64,000 bases of DNA. Source: an uncultured Armatimonadota bacterium. Lineage in GTDB: Bacteria; Armatimonadota; Fimbriimonadia; Fimbriimonadales; Fimbriimonadaceae. The translations under genes were made by a program, and so were the position numbers. Of this stretch, positions 44,700 to 52,641 are shown in pieces. The DNA lies in NCBI GenBank assembly GCA_903927345.1, contig CAIYMO010000017.1:62001-126000 (forward strand). The letters are read 5' to 3'. Below the pieces are notes generated by a model. That model was not told the origin of the DNA, did no database searches, and saw only the letters and a program-made list of their open reading frames with translations. Within the stretch, counting starts at the first letter, position 1. Each line of letters opens with the position of its first letter.

Positions 44700-46232
44700 T
44701 CAGTTTATCGGATCGATGCGGTGGTATCGACTAATGCCATCCGTAGAGTCCGTAATCGGCATAAGAACCTGCGCCGACTTAGGCGGAACCGTTACCGTGA
44801 GCATCCCATTCACGCTCCGATAAGTCGTCCCCGTGAGAGCGTCCTTCACCTCGCCCCAACTCATAATCCTTCCAACCCGGCTCGGGAACGTCTCTGTAAC
44901 TGGCTTAGATGTCGGGTTCGCCACCACAATCACCGCTTCTCGCACTTTATCGGTGCTGCGAACAAATCCGAACAGCTTGTCAGAAGCAAGGCTCAAGCAG
45001 TCTCCGTATCGGAGAGCAGGCGACTTCTTGCGCAGATCAATCAGTTTCTTAGTCCACATCAAATCAGGATTTGACGGGCTAACCAAATCCCAGCGCATCG
45101 GAGCCCTGTTCATCGGATCGTCCTTACCCTCCATCCCAAGCTCACTTCCGTAATACAGAACCGGCGATCCTGGCAACGTGAACTGAAGAGTCCGGAGGAA
45201 GTTCCTGTCCTCGATCGCCGGCACAATGCTCGCCAACCTTGCCGTGTCGTGATTATCAGTCTGTAACCAGCTCTTCAACAAGTTCTCGATTCCGGAGTCA
45301 GCCACGAGCTGTTGCAGGGCCTGTCCCGCCTGACCACCAGACATCTTGCCCTCCAACATGGCCCGCCCAACCGCAAACGAATGGAAGTTGTACACTCCAT
45401 CCAAATTCGGGAACCAGCCCGCCGGATAACCTGCAACCTCACCCACAACCCACGAACCTGCCTTTTCCTTATGCGCAGCCTTCGTGATTTCCGCACACCA
45501 CTGTGGTCCAACTTCAAACGCAACATCTAGTCGCCAGCCGTCGACTCCATCCTTCAAATACTGCCGAATAACCGAAGATTTCTGGTTCCACAGGTAATCC
45601 CGAACCTCCTTGTTCTCAAGGTTCCAAGCGGGCATATTCCGAACGTTCGCATACGCCCGATAGCCGCCAGTTTTGTCGAAGAAGAACCAATCCCGCCGAG
45701 CATCTTTAGCGTCGGCCCGCGCGGTCGTAAACATCGGTGCGTACTGACTCAGGTGGTTAAACACTCCATCCAACATCAGCCGGATTCCGTCCCCATGCAG
45801 CCCATTGATGACCCGTCGAAGATCATCCCGGGTACCTAGCTGAGGATCGATCTTCAAATAGTCCAGAGTGTCGTACTTGTGATTCGTAAACCCCTCAAAG
45901 ATCGGCTGGAAGTAAACAACATCAGCCCCCAACTCCGTGATATAGCTCCGCTTCGAATCAAACGAAGCCAAGTCGCCTCCCCAAAAGTCGATCTCGTGAG
46001 ACCACATCCCCAGCTTCTCGTTGTTCTTCCCTTGTTTCGGCTCAGTCGTCCAAGGAAGAAGCCGCTTCGGTGCGCCATAAAGCGCTTTCTTCGCTTCCAA
46101 GTTGGCCGACGGAGCAAAGCGATCCACCATAACCTGATAAACCACCGCCCCATTTCGCCAATCCTCCGCGCGGCGGGCAAACTCCTTAGAGGTGGTCATC
46201 GTCGACATAAGCATCAGGGCTCCGGTGAGCAT
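44700..46232 (-). CDS. GH13 alpha-amylase family glycosidase
   Basis: The 510-residue protein has the four GH13 regions in order: I D-G-V-F-N-H, II G-W-R-L-D-V-A-F-E (catalytic Asp), III V-V-G-E-V-A-G (acid Glu), IV D-N-H-D-T-A-R-L (stabilising Asp). G-V-F-N-H and an opening W-R-N-G-A-V-V-Y-Q-V-M-V-D-R-F fit the cyclomaltodextrinase/neopullulanase branch. A weak N-terminal hydrophobic stretch (residues 2-12) could be a signal but the protein may be cytoplasmic. It would hydrolyse malto-oligosaccharides or alpha-glucans. Confidence 0.92.
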   Translation of the reverse strand: MLTGALMLMSTMTTSKEFARRAEDWRNGAVVYQVMVDRFAPSANLEAKKALYGAPKRLLPWTTEPKQGKNNEKLGMWSHEIDFWGGDLASFDSKRSYITELGADVVYFQPIFEGFTNHKYDTLDYLKIDPQLGTRDDLRRVINGLHGDGIRLMLDGVFNHLSQYAPMFTTARADAKDARRDWFFFDKTGGYRAYANVRNMPAWNLENKEVRDYLWNQKSSVIRQYLKDGVDGWRLDVAFEVGPQWCAEITKAAHKEKAGSWVVGEVAGYPAGWFPNLDGVYNFHSFAVGRAMLEGKMSGGQAGQALQQLVADSGIENLLKSWLQTDNHDTARLASIVPAIEDRNFLRTLQFTLPGSPVLYYGSELGMEGKDDPMNRAPMRWDLVSPSNPDLMWTKKLIDLRKKSPALRYGDCLSLASDKLFGFVRSTDKVREAVIVVANPTSKPVTETFPSRVGRIMSWGEVKDALTGTTYRSVNGMLTVTVPPKSAQVLMPITDSTDGISRYHRIDPIN

Positions 46233-46340
46233 GATCTGATTCTAAACCAATCTTGCGTGAATATCTGTGAATCAGTGAGTTGCCACAAGATAGACTCAGC
46301 GCAATGTTAGCCCTCCTCTTGCTTCAAGCCCAGTCCCAAG

Positions 46341-46619
46341 TCACTTCGTAGCTTCCATTACAGGGATGATCCGTCCATAAAATTCTCTCATTTGAGCCTT
46401 TGTTGATGGATCAATCCTTGGGTCGGATTCAACTCTAGCCGCTTGCTCTTTCATCTCTTTGAGATTATCCTCGGCTATTTTGCGATCAACTTCTTTGCTT
46501 GCGTAAAAGTTTGCCATTCGCCCAGCAGGTGACCACGGCAGGGGCAACAACCCTCCGGCAGTCAAGCCGAGAACAAACGCGACAAGCAACCCAATAGCCA
46601 ATTGAGACTTGGTAACCAT
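46341..46619 (-). CDS. Small membrane protein of unknown function
   Basis: The 92-residue protein has one N-terminal helix (residues 7-25, L-A-I-G-L-L-V-A-F-V-L-G-L-T-A-G-G) and a charged amphipathic tail. No family is recognised. It sits alone between the amylase gene and a remnant gene. Confidence 0.55.
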   Translation of the reverse strand: MVTKSQLAIGLLVAFVLGLTAGGLLPLPWSPAGRMANFYASKEVDRKIAEDNLKEMKEQAARVESDPRIDPSTKAQMREFYGRIIPVMEATK

Positions 46620-46678
46620 TTCCTCATTCTAACACCCAAACCGAAAAAACATGGCAACAGTAATTGACACACTTGTGA

Positions 46679-47065
46679 CCGAGTACCGAATGGGTCCGCA
46701 AGCACCCAGATGATTTCGGAATGATCATCCACGAGATGACCCACTTCATCCAGAGCTACCCAGGAAACAAAAACGATACTGGCTGGCTTGTCGAAGGAAT
46801 CGCCGACTACATCCGTTGGTGGCGCTTCGAGCCCGAATCACCCCGATCCCGAATCAACTTTGAGAAGGCGACCTACCACGATGCCTACCGAACCACCGCC
46901 GCCTGGTTAGCTTGGGTGTCGGCCAAATACAATCGCGGCCTCGTTCCAGCGCTGGACCTCAACCTTAGAAACGCCGAAGACCCAATCCCAACCCTGACAA
47001 AGCTAACAGGCAAGGACCCCCAGACCCTTTGGGACGAATTCCGCGCTGCGACTGAGAAGAAATAG
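46679..47065 (+). pseudogene. 5'-truncated basic secretory protein (BSP) family peptidase remnant
   Basis: From just after a TGA (46676-46678) the frame reads W-V-R-K-H-P-D-D-F-G, then M-I-I-H-E-M-T-H-F-I-Q and W-L-V-E-G-I-A-D-Y-I-R, ending about 110 residues later. H-E-x-x-H and W-L-x-E-G-x-A-D-Y are the zinc-peptidase core of the basic secretory protein family, whose members are normally about 200 residues longer at the N-terminus. No signal peptide or N-domain precedes it: another frame holds a short ORF, then a stop. The only in-frame ATG (46721) begins at the zinc motif, too late for a complete enzyme. I call it a degraded gene, though a short expressed form is possible. Confidence 0.6.
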
Positions 47066-47072
47066 ACCCCAC

Positions 47073-47102
47073 TGGCTTGTCATAGATTCCCATGACAAGC
47101 CA
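47073..47102. terminator. 11-bp perfect inverted repeat behind the BSP remnant
   Basis: TGGCTTGTCAT (47073-47083) and ATGACAAGCCA (47092-47102) pair perfectly with an 8-nt loop, 8 bp after the remnant's stop. No T-run follows on either strand. It may have ended the remnant's transcript or be a binding site; the long exact stem is the strongest such repeat in the region. Confidence 0.5.
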
Positions 47103-47239
47103 CATTCCGTTTGCTATCTTGTCCGCAAAAACCGATCAGATTCGACTATCAAGCTGAGGCAAAGCCAATTGCCTGCCAATCGTTCAGACATCACTTCGGC
47201 GTTACCGCAAAAAGGAACGCTGAGTTTGCGAGAACAACA

Positions 47240-48853
47240 ATGTCAGCACAAAGAGCAACACGAGAGTCCGACTCCAGCGTTACTTCACACGAAGAGCACC
47301 GCCACGTCATCAACTCGATGAAAGCCGCGCTTCGTTCAAATCGAATCACCGAGCTAGAACAAGAGTTGCTGATAGAACTCAAGCCTCTGTTTCTCTGCAA
47401 CATGGACACCATTGTCGACAATTTCTACGAGCATGTCGCCAATCTAAGCGGGACCAAGAAGATCATCGAGGGCGCAGGCAGCAACCTTGAGCGCCTCCGG
47501 AAAACGAACCCCGAATACTTCCGCCACATCTACGAGGGCGAACTGTCCGCTGACTACTTCCAGCACCGCTGGAAAATCGGCGAAGTGCACGCCCGAATCG
47601 GGCTAGAGCCAGCAACATTTTTTGCCTCGCTGTCGGCCTACTACGAAACCATCATCCCAATGGTAGTCATGCGCTACAGGCTGCATCCCAAGAAGATGTC
47701 CCAGATGCTCGTCGCGCTCCAAAAGGTATTCAACCTCGATCAGAGCATTATCATCGAGTCCTATAACGAGAACGGGTTCATCAGCGAACTTCGCAACCTG
47801 TCAGACGCAAATGTATCCCTCACCCATGATCTAACGGAACAGAGCTCGAACTTATCAGACTATGCCGCGACCGCAGATCGGGCGCTCTCCGAGATTGCAA
47901 AGGCAACCGAAATGGTGGCTGAGTCTGCCACAAATCAGGCTCACTCCACGAGTCTCGCTGTCGACAAAACCGAGGAACTCACTTCCCAGGGCCGAGCAAC
48001 GGGAGTGGATGCTGGACGGCAAGGAGAGGCGATTAGCGCGGCTGACGAAGAAATCAATCGAGTCAACGAGTGCATCAAAGAGATGAACCAGCAAGCCGAC
48101 GTATGGCCGGAACTAAAGAAACGCCTCGGTGTCCTCGAAACCCTTGAACAGGCGCTCCATGCCACCGGCACCAAAATCGAAGAAATGGACGCTCGAACCG
48201 GCGAAATCGGAAGAATCGTCCAAACCATCGAGGAGATCGCCAGCCAAACGAATCTGCTCTCGCTCAACGCCGCCATCGAAGCCGCTCGAGCTGGAGAGGC
48301 GGGCCGTGGATTCGCAGTCGTCGCCGAAGAGGTTCGACGTCTTGCCGAAGACTCCGCTGGTGCCGCCAAGGACATCACTCGCCTCGTCTCTGCCGTCCAG
48401 GACGGTAGCCGGCAAGTCGGAGACTCGATGAACTCAACGCTTGAAGATATCAATGCCGTCACTGAGGTCACTCGCGCTGCCGCTGAGTGCCTCGAAAAAA
48501 TCGCTGGCAGCGCAACCGAGGCGAACAAAGCCGCGAAAGGCGTTGACCGATCAATGGAAACCGTCCGCGAGGTCCGTGAGAACAGTGCTGGACGCGTTCT
48601 GCACATGTCGGAAATCATCACCGAAGTCGACACCATGCTCCGCACAATCTCCGACGGTGCGACCGACAACAGCGCCGCAAGCGAAGAGATGAACGCCTCC
48701 ATTCAAGAAATCCGACAGCAAGTTGCGGACGTCAGTCGAACCGCAGAGCAGGTCAAGGAGTCCGTCCAGCGGCTACGCTTCGCCAACTCGCGCTCCGAAG
48801 AACTCCTCAGCAAATCGATCTCCCGAGTATTTGGTCAAGCGATCAACAGTTAA
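47240..48853 (+). CDS. Globin-coupled sensor with MCP signalling domain (HemAT-like chemoreceptor)
   Basis: I use ATG 47240 (537 residues) because the frame upstream is not typical; ribosome site is weak. Residues about 25-165 form a protoglobin domain, with proximal His117 in K-I-G-E-V-H-A-R-I-G-L. No membrane helix follows. The MCP tip about 320-360 includes E-I-A-S-Q-T-N-L-L-S-L-N-A-A-I-E-A-A-R-A-G-E-A-G-R-G-F-A-V-V-A-E-E-V-R (methylated-helix hairpin), highly conserved for CheA/CheW binding. It would sense oxygen or redox through haem and drive chemotaxis or another CheA-type pathway. No che gene is in the window, so it is an orphan receptor here. Confidence 0.9.
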   Translation: MSAQRATRESDSSVTSHEEHRHVINSMKAALRSNRITELEQELLIELKPLFLCNMDTIVDNFYEHVANLSGTKKIIEGAGSNLERLRKTNPEYFRHIYEGELSADYFQHRWKIGEVHARIGLEPATFFASLSAYYETIIPMVVMRYRLHPKKMSQMLVALQKVFNLDQSIIIESYNENGFISELRNLSDANVSLTHDLTEQSSNLSDYAATADRALSEIAKATEMVAESATNQAHSTSLAVDKTEELTSQGRATGVDAGRQGEAISAADEEINRVNECIKEMNQQADVWPELKKRLGVLETLEQALHATGTKIEEMDARTGEIGRIVQTIEEIASQTNLLSLNAAIEAARAGEAGRGFAVVAEEVRRLAEDSAGAAKDITRLVSAVQDGSRQVGDSMNSTLEDINAVTEVTRAAAECLEKIAGSATEANKAAKGVDRSMETVREVRENSAGRVLHMSEIITEVDTMLRTISDGATDNSAASEEMNASIQEIRQQVADVSRTAEQVKESVQRLRFANSRSEELLSKSISRVFGQAINS

Positions 48854-48879
48854 GCAGACTCCCTAATCTCCATCGAACA

Positions 48880-48923
48880 CCAAAAAACACAGTCCCAAAC
48901 TTGTCTGGAGACTGTGTTTTTGG
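48880..48923. terminator. Bidirectional intrinsic terminator
   Basis: ACACAGTC (48887-48894) and GACTGTGT (48910-48917) pair around a 15-nt loop, and flanking A-run (48882-48886) and T-run (48918-48921) extend the stem and give U-tracts both ways. It lies between the chemoreceptor gene and the convergent phosphatase gene. Confidence 0.85.
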
Positions 48924-48938
48924 TCAAAACAGAACGGG

Positions 48939-50126
48939 CTACTCGGAAATCTCGAACTTCTCAAGCAGTGATCGATCGAGCCGCTTTGCTTCCACGACCA
49001 GTGACTTACCCGTCACCCGAACTCTCACATAGCCGTTCGTCTTCTCACGAATCGCACACTTCTCCGGCATCGGATCGCTGAAGTCATAGTTCGGCCGCCC
49101 ACCGCCCCCCTCAACGACATAAAGAGTCCCCACTCCCTTCTTATAGCGACTCTTATCCTTGCTCGCAATCGCGTTCGCCCGCATGGGGTACTGTCGCTCG
49201 TAATGGTGGTCATGACCTTGGAGAACCAAATCCACCTTGTAACGATCATAGATCGGAGCAACTGTCTCAATCAGCCCCTTATTGTCTCCGCGTCCCTTTG
49301 AGGTTCCGTAAACCGGGTGGTGTTGCAGAACAACGATCCACTTGATCTTCTTGTCCTTCCGCGCCGCTGCCAAAGTCGCCTCAAGCCACTCCAAATGCCC
49401 CGGCGCCTTGTACGCATCAGAATTCGCCGAGACGAAACGGGCGCAGCCGTAATCAAACGTGTACCAGTTCTCCGCTCCTGGCATTGCAAATCGAGCAAGA
49501 GTGGCAACGTATCCAATCTCAACTTCCTTCCCGTCAACCTTGATGTCCTCGTTCTCGTGGTTCCCTAAGGTCAGCATAAAGGGAATCACGCTGGTCATCG
49601 GTTCAATCTGCTCCAGATACTTGTCCCAGATCGGCTGAACTCCGTTCGCGTACGAGATATCCCCGAGCATGAGGTGGAACGCTGGCTTTTCAAAAAGAAC
49701 GTTGTCAACGTTCTTAGCGGCATCCGGCGAGACTCCGTGGTCGCCATAAGCTGTAAACACAAACTCCTTCGGATTAGGATCAGCCGTCACAAACTCTCGA
49801 ACCGGGCTAAATCCCCCTTCCTTACTGCCAACGCGATAGAAATACTTCGTCTTGGGCTTCAAGTTATAGAGCGTCGCCTCGGCAATTGCTCCGGTTTGGT
49901 AAGCATAAGTCGGCTGAGTCCCCGTAGCAACCATCCCCAGTTCCACCGTCTCGCCGTACTCGACAGTCCGCGAAGGAGTTGGAGTCGCCGTCTGCCACAT
50001 CACCCGCATCATTCGAGTGGGATCTTCACCGTAGGAAATCCGCACCTGGCTCGGAGCCATGTCCGGCGGCAAAGCCCCGAAACCACCAATCAATCCAAAC
50101 GCGAGAAGAGCAAGACCGAACTTCAT
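48939..50126 (-). CDS. Purple acid phosphatase-like metallophosphoesterase
   Basis: I take ATG 50126 (395 residues); TTG 50138 has a better-placed GGAG and is an alternative. A signal peptide ends near G-F-G-A (about residue 18). A fibronectin-like N-terminal part (W-Q-T-A-T, Y-F-Y-R-V-G) precedes the metallophosphoesterase motifs G-D-H-G, L-G-D-I-S-Y, L-G-N-H-E-N, V-L-Q-H-H-P and L-Q-G-H-D-H-H-Y-E-R. This is the purple acid phosphatase layout, with dinuclear metal centre. It would release phosphate from esters outside the cytoplasm. A terminator lies 16 bp after its stop and mqnA precedes it. Confidence 0.9.
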   Translation of the reverse strand: MKFGLALLAFGLIGGFGALPPDMAPSQVRISYGEDPTRMMRVMWQTATPTPSRTVEYGETVELGMVATGTQPTYAYQTGAIAEATLYNLKPKTKYFYRVGSKEGGFSPVREFVTADPNPKEFVFTAYGDHGVSPDAAKNVDNVLFEKPAFHLMLGDISYANGVQPIWDKYLEQIEPMTSVIPFMLTLGNHENEDIKVDGKEVEIGYVATLARFAMPGAENWYTFDYGCARFVSANSDAYKAPGHLEWLEATLAAARKDKKIKWIVVLQHHPVYGTSKGRGDNKGLIETVAPIYDRYKVDLVLQGHDHHYERQYPMRANAIASKDKSRYKKGVGTLYVVEGGGGRPNYDFSDPMPEKCAIREKTNGYVRVRVTGKSLVVEAKRLDRSLLEKFEISE

Positions 50127-50187
50127 AAGACCACGCAAGAATAGTAGCTCCAGGTTAAGGTTTGGTTAGCCCTGTTTCTTTCGATAA

Positions 50188-50217
50188 ACAAGCAGTCACG
50201 GCCTACTCCTTGACTGC
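50188..50217 (-). terminator. Likely terminator at the end of mqnA
   Basis: On the minus strand GCAGTCA (50217-50211) pairs with TGACTGC (50198-50192), with a 12-nt loop that contains the mqnA stop codon, then TTGTTTATC. The U-rich tail is weak, so termination may be partial. Confidence 0.45.
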
Positions 50218-51201
50218 AGATGCAGGATTAAGGGCATAGATAGCATGGATCAAAGAGCTACTGTACTCGCGTCGCCGATCGTGCTCAATGATCTCTTCCA
50301 AGAATCCATGTTTGTGAAGCAGAGCTGCGAACGTGGTAAGCCCACTTCGCCCACCTAACTTAAAGCGGACATTATTAGTCAGGTAATCCCTCGTCTTGAG
50401 CTCAGTCCAATTTGACTTAGCGGCAGCCTCGGAGATGATCCAATTGCGCCGTCCTGCGAAGCTGTCTGAGCGCTCTTTCAGTTCAAGATCGCGGCGCACC
50501 CAAGTGTCTTCACCCGGACCGTCGCACAGAAGTGGTCTGGTTCCGACAACCGTCATGTATTCGTGTAACCACGCGAAACCACTGCTCTCGTAACCATATC
50601 TGAGCAGAAGCGCCAGTTGTTCAACCGGATCTCGTTCGTACCAAACTGGACTCTCGAATTGATCTCGACGGCTGAGCCACAGAGCCCACGTAAATCCCTC
50701 TCCCGTCAGCTCCGTCCAAGCTGCCCCCAGGTCAACGTCCACCAACCCCGTACCGTCCGCCTCAAGCCCCTTATCCCCGATCAAAACGCAAGCATCACAA
50801 GCCGCCAGCATCGCCGCCTGATCCGGCTCCATCGTTACCAACGAAGGCCGAACCCCCCGCTCGGCAAGAATAATCTGAGCCAGCATGTTGCTTGTCATCG
50901 AGCTCTCGTCAAGCGCCAGGGTCTTAATCTCCTCCAAAGGAACCTTCGACAACATCCGAACCGACGCCACCGGCCCATTGCTCATGATCCCGACATCTGC
51001 GGCAATCACCAAGTCCTCGCGCCGCAGATACTCGATGGAAGAAACCAAAATCGCATCCACCTCCCCCGAGTCCAGCAACGCCGGAAGCCGCGACGGCACG
51101 TCATAAACCACCTCAACAAACTCATTCGGCTGGTCAAAACATGCCACCAACGGCCGAGCATTCACATAAGGAACGCACCCCACCCGAAACCGCGCTTTCA
51201 T
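50203..51201 (-). CDS. mqnA: Chorismate dehydratase (futalosine pathway)
   Basis: MqnA dehydrates chorismate to 3-enolpyruvylbenzoate at the start of menaquinone synthesis by the futalosine route. The start V-G-C-V-P-Y-V-N-A-R-P-L matches the family (x-V-P-Y-L-N-A-x-P-L). L-A-L-D-E-S-S-M-T-S, L-I-G-D-K-G-L and F-T-W-A-L-W are present in order, and the C-terminal Y-L-T-N-N-V-R-F-K-L-G with G-L-T-T-F fits too. It is about 40-50 residues longer than usual because of an extra stretch around residues 215-260. No other mqn genes are in the window, so the pathway is partly placed elsewhere. Confidence 0.85.
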   Translation of the reverse strand: MKARFRVGCVPYVNARPLVACFDQPNEFVEVVYDVPSRLPALLDSGEVDAILVSSIEYLRREDLVIAADVGIMSNGPVASVRMLSKVPLEEIKTLALDESSMTSNMLAQIILAERGVRPSLVTMEPDQAAMLAACDACVLIGDKGLEADGTGLVDVDLGAAWTELTGEGFTWALWLSRRDQFESPVWYERDPVEQLALLLRYGYESSGFAWLHEYMTVVGTRPLLCDGPGEDTWVRRDLELKERSDSFAGRRNWIISEAAAKSNWTELKTRDYLTNNVRFKLGGRSGLTTFAALLHKHGFLEEIIEHDRRREYSSSLIHAIYALNPASAVKE

Positions 51202-51236
51202 ACCTTCAGTCTACGTAAAACAAGTGACCGCAAACC

Positions 51237-52574
51237 TCAGCCCCCGCCCTTTTTCGTAAGCTCAATCGCACGTTCCAGCACCTTCCGGTGCCGTCCGTCA
51301 TCCGCAATCAGTTCCAATAGATCCGGGATGTGTTCGGTTGTGATCTCAAAGATGCACAAACTCATCTCGTCATTTGAACCTTCACCATAAAAAATCTCGC
51401 GGGGCGGAGTGAAAGGATTCGTTGATATCTCGTCCGAGTTGTCATGGACCGAGTACATCTCCAGCTTTGTCCCTTTCGGCAGGCGAATCGGACTCTTGAA
51501 AACGAACGTATCCTGCCACCGGAAATCCCACTCCTTAATCCAAACAAGCGGAATTTTCTTGCCATCGGGAAGCGTCGCGTCTGCCTTCATCTCACGTCCC
51601 AACAGATGCATATGAGGGGTCACCGAAAGAAACGTTGCCTCTTTAGGCAACACGTAGCTGCTCGCTCGCCGGTACTTCTTTTCACCCGCCGGAATCTTGA
51701 TCTCCCAATTCTCAAGCGCGATCCCACCCACCAAGCGGGTGACCGGTTTTCGGGAGAAGTAAATTCCGATCTTTGATCGATCGGATTCCGCCTTGCCAGT
51801 CGGGTGGTAATGCAACTGCAACACAATATCCGAACCCTTTTGGAAGTATCGACCAACACCGTCCGGCAACCAAACCGGAGTCCCGCCCGGAGCCCAGCCA
51901 CCCAGGCTACCGGTCGGAAAGAATCCCGGACCCCCAAAGCTTTGATAGCCCGGCTCCTTTGTCTTCTCGTCTAACTTTCTAGCTGCGCCGTTGGAGTCAA
52001 GAAACACTAAGGCGTGATGCACAACTTTGGGATTCCCTGGGCGTAACTCGATCGCTCCGACCACCTTGTCTGCAGTTAGCGAAGTCGGAATCACGAAGTT
52101 CTGCAAAATGTCTGGTCCATCGGCTGGAACTTCAAAACTGGTCGGTACTTCAACAACCAAATCAGGAGTCCCCAGTTGCCAACCGGCGGCGAACTTCGGA
52201 GGTTTGGGTGCTTGTGAGAGGTCACCAGAGGGTGCCCCGTTATCCACCCAATCCCCAATTGTCTTGATCTCTGCCGAGCTCAGCGTCCTTTCCCCAACGA
52301 ATTCACCGTGACCGGCAATCGCCTTCCAAGGAGGCATGAATCGACGGGACGTCGTGAGCTTGATCATCGAAGCAAACCGCTTGACCTGTGGATAAGTCTC
52401 CAGGCCAAACGGAGCCACTTCCCCCTCTCGATGGCAGGGCGTACAGGATCGATAGATGATTGGCGCAATCTGAGCGGCAAACGTCGGAAGATTACCGATG
52501 GGCGCCAGCAGCAAAGAGACGAGGGGAGCCAGAAGCATGACCATCTGCATACTACCGGTAAAGCACCATTGCAT
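51237..52574 (-). CDS. Copper type II monooxygenase-like protein with haem c site
   Basis: The 445-residue protein has a signal or anchor near its start (residues 10-28; the exact start is uncertain, 52550 also possible). C-T-P-C-H (44-48) is a c-type haem motif. The rest matches ascorbate-dependent copper type II monooxygenases (PHM-like): V-V-H-H-A-L-V-F, L-Q-L-H-Y-H-P-T-G and T-P-H-M-H-L-L-G supply the copper His pairs and Met. This fusion, an electron-donating haem with a copper oxygenase, is known in some bacteria but rarely characterised. Substrate unknown. Confidence 0.8.
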   Translation of the reverse strand: MQWCFTGSMQMVMLLAPLVSLLLAPIGNLPTFAAQIAPIIYRSCTPCHREGEVAPFGLETYPQVKRFASMIKLTTSRRFMPPWKAIAGHGEFVGERTLSSAEIKTIGDWVDNGAPSGDLSQAPKPPKFAAGWQLGTPDLVVEVPTSFEVPADGPDILQNFVIPTSLTADKVVGAIELRPGNPKVVHHALVFLDSNGAARKLDEKTKEPGYQSFGGPGFFPTGSLGGWAPGGTPVWLPDGVGRYFQKGSDIVLQLHYHPTGKAESDRSKIGIYFSRKPVTRLVGGIALENWEIKIPAGEKKYRRASSYVLPKEATFLSVTPHMHLLGREMKADATLPDGKKIPLVWIKEWDFRWQDTFVFKSPIRLPKGTKLEMYSVHDNSDEISTNPFTPPREIFYGEGSNDEMSLCIFEITTEHIPDLLELIADDGRHRKVLERAIELTKKGGG

Positions 52575-52641
52575 AGATTCCGAGCCAATGCAATCGCAAG
52601 AATTCAGGAATCAGCGAACAGGTATCCGATAAACTCCGAGG

